Assembly (NCBI RefSeq): GCF_045635475.1
Contig: NZ_JBJGXI010000047.1
Span: forward strand, 1 to 42,047
Origin: JBJGXI01 sp045635475
GTDB taxonomy: Bacteria; Bacillota; Bacilli; Bacillales; Amphibacillaceae
DNA: 42,047 nt
Direction of reading: 5' to 3'
In this document: positions 36,072 to 42,047 of the stretch, in pieces
Layout: the number at the start of each line of letters is the position of its first letter
How positions within the stretch are numbered: the stretch's first letter is position 1
The notes under the pieces: generated by a model
What the model was told of the DNA's origin: nothing
Seen by the model: only the letters and a program-made list of their open reading frames with translations
Database searches by the model: none
Program-made: the position numbers and the translations under genes

Positions 36072-36100
36072 ATAGTAATATTTCATGCGCTTTAAGTCAA
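36072..36100 (-). promoter_or_regulatory. Sigma-A promoter of the iol operon
   Basis: TTGACT (36095-36100) and TACTAT (36072-36077) on the minus strand are exactly 17 bases apart, about 120 bases before iolG. Confidence 0.7.
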
Positions 36101-36238
36101 TAGTTTTATCTTCAAAAAAGAAAAATAAGGTAAGAAGAAATTCGGAATTTAATCAAATGCCGCTTAATCATATATGAAATTATGCTTTTTTCTTTTTATA
36201 CAATCTTGATAATTGGAAAGGCAGTTTTCAAATAAATC

Positions 36239-36256
36239 GTTGTTGTGCACAACAAC
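36239..36256. repeat. 18-bp perfect palindrome
   Basis: GTTGTTGTGCACAACAAC lies alone in the gap between iolG and PL11. It could be an operator for a dimeric regulator or a small hairpin; it is not next to a recognisable promoter. Confidence 0.5.
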
Positions 36257-36449
36257 TAGAATGCGACGTTTGAGCGAGTGCTGGGCTATTCCTTTCTCAC
36301 TGGATGGGCTATTTTCACATAGTTAAATACAATTTTCTAGTTCAGATCGATTATGTCAGTGGAGGCAAGTATAGTCGAGGCAGGCTGCGATTGGGATTTA
36401 AATATGGAGATATGGGGTCGATGAGCTGTTACATGGTCACCAATGAAAT

Positions 36450-36488
36450 TGTTGCTCCTCCCCTTTTTTTCATTGGAAAGGAGCAACA
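36450..36488 (-). terminator. Terminator hairpin of the PL11 gene
   Basis: TGTTGCTCC (36450-36458) pairs with GGAGCAACA (36480-36488), extended by CCTTT/GGGG-type pairing inside, 14 bases after the stop codon. The minus-strand tail (ATTTCATT) is only moderately T-rich. Confidence 0.6.
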
Positions 36489-36501
36489 TTAATAAATAAA
36501 T

Positions 36502-39500
36502 TTATTCTTTTAACCTTTTGCTTCTTAATACAAAGAAGAAACTAGCACCTATGATCAGCATTACAACACCAATGAATAACAATGTGAACATCGATGATGA
36601 AGTATCTGGAAGTTCATCATTTTCGTCTGATTTGTCATCTTTGGAATCTGAATCAACTTCTTTTAAACCACTTATCGCGGCTTCTAATTCGGTAAGTTGT
36701 TTCTCCAACATTTTTTCTGAATTAATCGTATCCAAAGATGCTTCTGCTTGTTCGATTGCAGCCTGTAACGCAGCAAACGAATCTGATGTGTAGGTTTGAT
36801 CTACATTGGAATACGCTTTTGCAGTTGTAATTAATTCTTCTAATTCTGTTACATCTACTTTCTGTTCGTCAGGATTTTGTGATGCTATTTCAAACACACC
36901 ATAAATACTAAAATGGGAAACTTTAACGACTACTTCTCCACTACTCTCGTCATACGAAATTGGTGTAATTTGCTCTTGTTTTTCACCATTACTTCCAATT
37001 AGCTCGACTTTTAAATCCTCCCAGTTCGTTACTTTTGCGGGATCTACAACAAACGTTAGCGTAATTGGCACATTGAAATCGCTTATAGGTTCTTCATCTG
37101 CTGTTATCGAGAAATCATATAGATCACTTAATGCCTCTGGATTGCTTTCAATAACCTTCTTACTTACTTCACCAAAGGTAAATGTTATATCTGTATCTTT
37201 TAATAATAGCGATATTGGAATAATCGCTTTCACTACACCATTAGTCAGTTGTATAGATGATCCTTCTGGTAACTGATCAAGAACTTCTTTTTTAATTGTG
37301 ATAGTTTTAGTAGCATAATTGAATTCATATACACCGTCTCCATTAAGCACTAAATCTTCTAAACTAGCCACAACGGAAGGATCATAATTATCCCTTTCCT
37401 CTAAAGCATCAATCGCTGCTTTCAGTGCCGCTATTGCTTCAGTTAACGCCTCCTCTGAATCAATTGTGTTAAGCGCGCTCTCTGCTGTTGCGATTGCATC
37501 TTGTAATGCTGTAAAGGATGCTTCTGTATAGTATTCATCCTCATTTGTGTATGCTTTCGCTGTACTTATTAATTCTTCTAGCGTTGTTATATCTAAATCT
37601 ACCTCTTCTAAACCATCAATCGCTGATTTTAATGCCGCTACCGCCTCTGCTAACGCTTCCTCTGTATCGATTGTGTCAACAGCGTTTTCTGCTGTTGTGA
37701 TCGCATCTTGCAATGCAGTGAACGATGCTTCTGTATAGGTTTCATCTTCATTTGTATAAGATTTCGCTACGGTTATTAATTCTTCTAGTGCTGTCACATC
37801 AATTTCTGATTCTTCCAATCCGTTAATCGCTACTTGTAATGCTACTACCCCCTCAGCTAACGCTTCCTCTGAATCAATCGTTGCTAGCGCACTTTCCGCT
37901 GTTGCAATTGCATCTTGTAATGCTGTAAACGATGCTTCTGTATAGGTTTGATTGTCATTTGTGTACGCTTTTGCCATTACGATTAGATCTTCTAATTCTG
38001 ATACATCTATCGCCTTATGCGCATAGATTTCAAGGCCATTAATTCGCCCATTTTCTCCAAGTTCTACATTTAATTGTCCATCTGTTACGGTTACTGTCAC
38101 TTCTAATTCTGCAAATTCACCAGACCTGGAGGATATACTTCCTACATCTTCTCCTTCAATTACAAAACTAGATCGATTCGATGCTATACCGTCACCTGCG
38201 ATAATTTTCAAATCATAGGTGCCGTTGCGTAGGTCTACCATAAACTGATAGTCTCCACCAATTACAAAATCTCTTCTTACATCATCAGAAACACCACGAT
38301 CTCGGTTTGCAACTTCTTGATCAAGTCCATAACCTGTCTCACTATCATAAACCATTGTACTAGATACTTGATTCCAATCATATTTTACTGGGCTAGTATC
38401 TGAACCAAAGTCATATTTAACATTAAAATCTTCTACAGCAACAACTTCAACAGCATTAATTCGTGCCCATTCACCTGCAAACTCAATATTCAGCTGGCCG
38501 TCTTCTACTGTTACCGTGTCGGTGTACTCGACAAATTCCCCACCAGATGTGCCTTTACCACCTCTGCTTTCGCCACCTTCTAAAATGTAGGTAGTTGTAT
38601 TACTGTTCCACTCAGAACCAGAGATGATTTTAACATCATAGTCACCATTTGCAAGGTCTACAGCAAATTCCTTTTGATATGCTAAGATGAAGTCTCTTCT
38701 TAAATCATCTCCTTCTTGATCCCTGAATCCATCTGATCCACCTATGAATCCATAACCTATTTCTTCTGTGTATTCTGTTGTATGCGCTATACGCTCATAG
38801 CCATTTGCTAATGTGCTAGTTTCAGAACCAAAGTCAAAGTGGAATCCAGGACCTAAATCAACGATTTCTATTAAATCATCAATCGCTTTTTGTAATGATT
38901 CTAAAATACTGTAAAGTTGATATTCATATTTAATAGTATCTTTTGCTGCTTCCGCTTCTGTAATTGCATCTTGTAATGTTTGATAAGTAGTCTCTGTATA
39001 CGTTTCAAATTCATTTGAAATAGATTTTGCTGTTTCTATTAGAGCTCCTAATTCAGCAGTATCAATTTCTGGTCCTTGCTCTTCGACATATGGCAATTCT
39101 CCAGTGTTAGCTACCGAAATATTACCCCAATCCACATCTATTCCAAAATAGTAACTTGGATAGGATGGTTGATTATAACCTGTTTGTTGCCAAGAAATCC
39201 CCGTTCGATATTGTATATCATGCATTAATGTATGCAATTTGCGATCTGTTATCTCCGAATTCGTATAGATACGAATGGCAGAATTATCATCTGTTCTTAG
39301 CAGCAATTCTTCACGCCAATCACCGAATACATCTGCAACTAATGAAGGATTTCCTTTTGTACCATTGTTCGTCGATGTACCTTCTGTAGTTAGTACTGTT
39401 CCGTTCTCCCAATCATAAACCTCAGACCCAGTCACAATCTGCGTGGTCATATCTGTTGCCCATTTTATATTCATATTTGTTCCAGGATTACTTGTGCCAA

Positions 39501-41340
39501 GAAATTGACCGTCCGCAGAACGTAATTGTGTTGCCCATGTTTCATAACCTCTTTGCCCACGAACAACATCACCGATCATGCCCCGGCCAGTGTCACTTCC
39601 GGTATATTCTCCGTATATAACCTCTCCTGTTTCCGCATCACGCAATGCATATCCATAAGGAACAGAGCTGCCCCCTTCAAAAACAGAGAAGATTTCAAGA
39701 CCAGGTCTATCCGGATCAATGTCAGCTACATGAAGTGCATCCCCATGCCCAAGTTTAGCTTCAGCTCCAGGGTTTGCACTTCCTTCTGGTAATATATCAG
39801 TTGTACTGTACAACAACGAGCCATCATCATCAATTGTTGCAGCCCCATAGATGATTTCTTGTTTTCCATCACCATCTACATCTGCTGTACTTAATTGGTG
39901 GTTTCCTTGACCAGCCAATGCAGCGAACGCTTCATTCTCAGCTTCACCTGAACTACTATTAAAAGGATTACTTAATGCTGTCCAGCCGGTGTCTACAGAC
40001 CATTCTTCTGTAATATGATCGCCGTTAAAGCCATAGGCAGTTAGTGCTGCTCTTGTATAATATCCTCGAGCAAAAACCGCTGAAGGATTTTCTCCATCAA
40101 GATAAGCTACACCAGCTAAGAAACGATCCACACGATTCCCAGGCTCAATCCTATCCCACGCATAATCTCCCCATCTTAACCCGTCATCGAAACGTTCTGG
40201 TGTATAATCTACCGTGTCCATTTCAGCACCGGTTTCACCGTTAAAGACAGTCAGATATTCAGGTCCTTCTAGAATAAAACCTTCAAAAGTACGTAATTCG
40301 TTTCGATCACTTCTGCTAGGTGCATAAACATCAATAAAGTGATCAGCCAAACTTTCCGCATCATCCTTTGATAAAGGATATTCATATTGCTCATCTACCC
40401 CAAATGCTTCTTCCAAGGTCTCTGGCCACTCACCAGACTTCACCTCATCATACTCGTGCCATTCCATGAACATACTGACAACATGTTCATAGTAATCATC
40501 AGCACTCATACGAAGATCACTTTGATGATTATAACCAGCATCCATATCTTCTTGTGGCATGGTAATATATGCTTCAGATGCAATATTACCTTCATCATCA
40601 AAATGCAATACCTTTGTACCCGGAGCAGTTTTAAACATCAACTCTGATTTTCCGTTACCATCAAAATCATATACTAAAAACTGCGTGTAATGCGCTCCAG
40701 CTCGAATATTTACACCAAGATCAATACGATATAAAAGCTCACCATCAAATGTATACGCGTCAATATACGTATTACCTGTATAACCTTTTTGGGATACGTC
40801 TTTTGCATTGGATGGGTCCCATTTGACAATGTACTCATATTGCCCATCACCATTAACATCACCTACACTCATATCATTAGCACTATACGTGTACGCTTCA
40901 CCAGCTGGAGTTATCCCACCCTCTGGTGTTTGAAGTGGTAAATCATAGTACGTCTCACTCCAAGGAGTAACTGTTTTACTTTCATCACCAGTTTCTACAC
41001 CATCATAGATAGCGCTTACATAATATTCAGATGTACTCGTTCCTTCAACGTCTAAATAGTTTGTGCTTTTGGTCACAATATCGATTAATTGACCATCGCG
41101 ATAGACATTGAAGTTTGTGCCTCTTAATCCATAATCAGAATAAGCTGTTACTTCATCTGCTAAAAGTCTCCAGCTTAGAAATATTCCTTCGTCTGTTGGA
41201 GTAGCAATTAATCCACGATCAAGATCTTCTAACTGTACATCAAATCCTTCTGCTGCGTTTACTTTCCTAGTTAACCCATTGTTCGGGAATAACGAAAATA
41301 ACATCACTACAATCATAAAAATTGGCAGTTTCTTCGACAT
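36502..41340 (-). CDS. Cell-wall-anchored PL11 rhamnogalacturonan lyase with FIVAR repeats
   Basis: 1612 residues. Residues 1-30 are a secretion signal (cleavage near VNAA/EG). Residues ~33-745 are a PL11 beta-propeller lyase like B. subtilis YesW/YesX: MSVGDVNGDGQYEYIVKWD and IRAGAHYTQFLVYDFDGNG are near-identical family strings with calcium-binding DxDGDG loops. Then come FIVAR 1 (~759-826), two beta-sandwich modules of the rhamnogalacturonan-acetylesterase N-terminal type (~832-970 and ~972-1110, each starting with a DFGS motif), FIVAR 2-4 (1112-1316), an unassigned beta-rich domain (~1320-1490), FIVAR 5 (~1495-1562), and LPDTS (1577-1581), a membrane helix and RSKRLKE. It should cut RG-I backbone at the cell surface. 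AGGAGG precedes the ATG. Family members are normally ~600 residues, so the C-terminal half is an unusual extension. Confidence 0.93.
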   Translation of the reverse strand: MSKKLPIFMIVVMLFSLFPNNGLTRKVNAAEGFDVQLEDLDRGLIATPTDEGIFLSWRLLADEVTAYSDYGLRGTNFNVYRDGQLIDIVTKSTNYLDVEGTSTSEYYVSAIYDGVETGDESKTVTPWSETYYDLPLQTPEGGITPAGEAYTYSANDMSVGDVNGDGQYEYIVKWDPSNAKDVSQKGYTGNTYIDAYTFDGELLYRIDLGVNIRAGAHYTQFLVYDFDGNGKSELMFKTAPGTKVLHFDDEGNIASEAYITMPQEDMDAGYNHQSDLRMSADDYYEHVVSMFMEWHEYDEVKSGEWPETLEEAFGVDEQYEYPLSKDDAESLADHFIDVYAPSRSDRNELRTFEGFILEGPEYLTVFNGETGAEMDTVDYTPERFDDGLRWGDYAWDRIEPGNRVDRFLAGVAYLDGENPSAVFARGYYTRAALTAYGFNGDHITEEWSVDTGWTALSNPFNSSSGEAENEAFAALAGQGNHQLSTADVDGDGKQEIIYGAATIDDDGSLLYSTTDILPEGSANPGAEAKLGHGDALHVADIDPDRPGLEIFSVFEGGSSVPYGYALRDAETGEVIYGEYTGSDTGRGMIGDVVRGQRGYETWATQLRSADGQFLGTSNPGTNMNIKWATDMTTQIVTGSEVYDWENGTVLTTEGTSTNNGTKGNPSLVADVFGDWREELLLRTDDNSAIRIYTNSEITDRKLHTLMHDIQYRTGISWQQTGYNQPSYPSYYFGIDVDWGNISVANTGELPYVEEQGPEIDTAELGALIETAKSISNEFETYTETTYQTLQDAITEAEAAKDTIKYEYQLYSILESLQKAIDDLIEIVDLGPGFHFDFGSETSTLANGYERIAHTTEYTEEIGYGFIGGSDGFRDQEGDDLRRDFILAYQKEFAVDLANGDYDVKIISGSEWNSNTTTYILEGGESRGGKGTSGGEFVEYTDTVTVEDGQLNIEFAGEWARINAVEVVAVEDFNVKYDFGSDTSPVKYDWNQVSSTMVYDSETGYGLDQEVANRDRGVSDDVRRDFVIGGDYQFMVDLRNGTYDLKIIAGDGIASNRSSFVIEGEDVGSISSRSGEFAELEVTVTVTDGQLNVELGENGRINGLEIYAHKAIDVSELEDLIVMAKAYTNDNQTYTEASFTALQDAIATAESALATIDSEEALAEGVVALQVAINGLEESEIDVTALEELITVAKSYTNEDETYTEASFTALQDAITTAENAVDTIDTEEALAEAVAALKSAIDGLEEVDLDITTLEELISTAKAYTNEDEYYTEASFTALQDAIATAESALNTIDSEEALTEAIAALKAAIDALEERDNYDPSVVASLEDLVLNGDGVYEFNYATKTITIKKEVLDQLPEGSSIQLTNGVVKAIIPISLLLKDTDITFTFGEVSKKVIESNPEALSDLYDFSITADEEPISDFNVPITLTFVVDPAKVTNWEDLKVELIGSNGEKQEQITPISYDESSGEVVVKVSHFSIYGVFEIASQNPDEQKVDVTELEELITTAKAYSNVDQTYTSDSFAALQAAIEQAEASLDTINSEKMLEKQLTELEAAISGLKEVDSDSKDDKSDENDELPDTSSSMFTLLFIGVVMLIIGASFFFVLRSKRLKE
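37393..38007 (-). repeat. Three tandem 207-bp repeats encoding FIVAR modules
   Basis: Codons 1112-1316 of the PL11 gene hold three consecutive 69-residue units sharing TYTEASFTALQDAI and TIDSEEALAEA. The DNA string GATGCTTCTGTATAG starts at 37517, 37724 and 37931, exactly 207 bases apart. Units 1 and 5 of the family (at about 38862-39066 and 36655-36858) are more diverged. Such repeats can change copy number by recombination. Confidence 0.9.
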
Positions 41341-41424
41341 AAGTTACCTCCTACAATTTTTGATCTTTTGCATTTTGCGAATAAATAAGCTCCTACCACA
41401 ATCTTCTATCACCTCCAAGTATGA

Positions 41425-41470
41425 TTAGTTTTATATGTAACAATATAGTAGATATATTGTTATTAACTAA
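41425..41470 (-). promoter_or_regulatory. 5' leader hairpin of the PL11 mRNA
   Basis: A perfect 10-bp stem (TAACAATATA at 41438-41447 against 41453-41462, 5-base loop) is capped outside by TTAGTT/AACTAA. It would lie about 15-60 bases from the predicted 5' end of the transcript, the position of stabilising 5' stem-loops in Bacillus mRNAs. Confidence 0.5.
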
Positions 41471-41480
41471 CGGGATAAAA

Positions 41481-41492
41481 TAAAGCGCTTCC
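41481..41492 (-). promoter_or_regulatory. LacI/CcpA-type operator at the PL11 promoter
   Basis: The minus strand reads GGAAGCGCTTTA with the core AAGCGCTT at 41483-41490, starting 2 bases after the proposed -10. Same core as at the RG-I and iol operons. Confidence 0.55.
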
Positions 41493-41521
41493 ATTTAGTG
41501 GTGTTTAATACACGTACTCAA
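41493..41521 (-). promoter_or_regulatory. Probable promoter of the PL11 gene
   Basis: TTGAGT (41516-41521) and CTAAAT (41493-41498) on the minus strand are 17 bases apart, about 150 bases before the start codon. The -10 is weak, so it may need an activator. Confidence 0.4.
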
Positions 41522-41784
41522 ACACTTTTATCGAATAAGATCTTTTGAGTTATTGACTCGAGTTGAGGAGTTTTTCTTCCATACTTTCTAATAAAGAACA
41601 ATTTAAATGAGTAGATGCTTGGAGAGTTTATTAAGTGAGAAGATCACTTCGTATCTATTAATCTATGTTCGTAAATAGAATCACTATGTATATGTTAATT
41701 GCACATTAATTTGGAGTCAATGAAGTAACTGATTTTTAAACAAAAATATCGGAAATTTATTTATGCAACAAATGATGATATCCT

Positions 41785-42027
41785 CTAGATATTTAACTTC
41801 ACTATATTAGCCTCGTTTTGCTCTTTAAGTGGAATATAGCATAAATAATGTAATATTTCCCAGGAAATACTCGGATAATTTTGTTTTTTGTCGAGAGCTT
41901 TTATAATACAATCTTTCAATCCGAGGAATCTCAATACACTGCCATCCTGTATCACTAAATTATCGACTATCCGGAAAATGCAAGTATACATTTGAATGTT
42001 TTTCCGGAAACTAATTCTCAATACCAT
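41785..42027 (-). CDS. Doubtful 80-residue hypothetical protein
   Basis: An open frame of 80 codons with no recognised domain, no signal peptide and no clear ribosome binding site within the visible sequence. A CCGGAAAA/TTTTCCGG inverted repeat (about 41971-42009) falls inside it. It may be chance or the remnant of a longer gene; I would not rely on it. Confidence 0.2.
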   Translation of the reverse strand: MVLRISFRKNIQMYTCIFRIVDNLVIQDGSVLRFLGLKDCIIKALDKKQNYPSISWEILHYLCYIPLKEQNEANIVKLNI

Positions 42028-42047
42028 GCACTTTATGTATTCAAATA

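Larger units (their letters stand above)
35957..36501. other. Gap between iolG and the PL11 gene
   Basis: Holds the iol operon promoter and operator on the left, an 18-bp palindrome (36239-36256) in the middle and the PL11 terminator hairpin on the right. A short direct repeat of TGGGCTATT occurs near 36283 and 36305. No believable gene is present. Confidence 0.6.
41341..42047. other. Upstream region of the PL11 gene to the window edge
   Basis: Contains the PL11 leader hairpin, operator and promoter up to about 41521. From 41530 to 41780 I see nothing. The remaining part holds only a doubtful 80-codon frame (41785-42027). Confidence 0.6.

Noticed and set aside
36304..36492. 62-codon plus-strand frame between iolG and PL11
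   Set aside because: No ribosome binding site and it runs through the PL11 terminator hairpin.
36518..37738. Plus-strand open frames opposite the FIVAR repeats
   Set aside because: Antisense shadows created by the regular codon pattern of the repeated PL11 region; Ser/Ala- or Leu-rich with no start signals.
37393..38007. CRISPR-like array
   Set aside because: The 207-base periodicity is in-frame protein repeats, not short direct repeats with unique spacers.

Overview
The window looks like chromosomal DNA from a low-GC, Gram-positive Bacillaceae bacterium, probably a halotolerant soil or plant-associated genus of the Gracilibacillus/Halobacillus/Oceanobacillus type. This rests on AT-rich coding sequence, strong AGGAGG-type ribosome binding sites, a TcyP-type cystine symporter, Bacillus-like iol genes and a surface protein ending in the B. 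subtilis-type sorting motif LPDTS. The genus is an inference. Almost every gene is on the minus strand; the only plus-strand gene that looks intact is an AraC-type regulator.

Layout. (1) 1-1570: cystine symporter tcyP with its own promoter and terminator. (2) 1571-8990: a small, partly decayed sugar island. It holds a GH65 disaccharide phosphorylase, a beta-phosphoglucomutase, a cytoplasmic S1-type sulfatase, a wrecked ABC sugar-binding protein, an AraC regulator and a wrecked TauE/SafE (TSUP) permease. (3) 9027-23523: a probable 14-kb operon, read right to left, for uptake and intracellular breakdown of rhamnogalacturonan-I (RG-I) type pectin fragments. Its order is lipoprotein binding protein, an uncharacterised 833-residue enzyme-like protein, two CUT1 permeases, GH105, an uncharacterised ~576-residue alpha/alpha-toroid protein, GH2 beta-galactosidase, a TIM-barrel isomerase/epimerase and GH51 arabinofuranosidase. 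It starts at a promoter with an operator-like site near 23480 and ends at a strong terminator at 9027-9082. (4) 24065-27567: GH95 alpha-fucosidase/galactosidase and a LacI-family regulator. (5) 27771-36100: an inositol catabolic operon iolG-B-C-J-A-D-E. (6) 36450-41521: one giant cell-wall-anchored PL11 rhamnogalacturonan lyase with five FIVAR repeats and two beta-sandwich modules.

How the genes fit together (inference). The anchored PL11 lyase cuts RG-I outside the cell. The ABC importer takes up unsaturated oligosaccharides, using a shared ATPase not encoded here. GH105 removes the unsaturated uronate, and GH2, GH51 and GH95 trim galactose, arabinose and fucose/L-galactose side chains. The two unknown proteins in the operon are the best candidates for new activities. 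The core AAGCGCTT occurs four times by my reading, always intergenic, beside the promoters of the RG-I operon, the iol operon and the PL11 gene and before iolC. This suggests one LacI-family protein (the local regulator or CcpA) ties pectin and inositol use together.

No rRNA, tRNA, CRISPR array, intact insertion sequence or recognisable riboswitch was seen. Calls are from reading the sequence alone; family assignments come from motifs and remembered relatives, not from searches.
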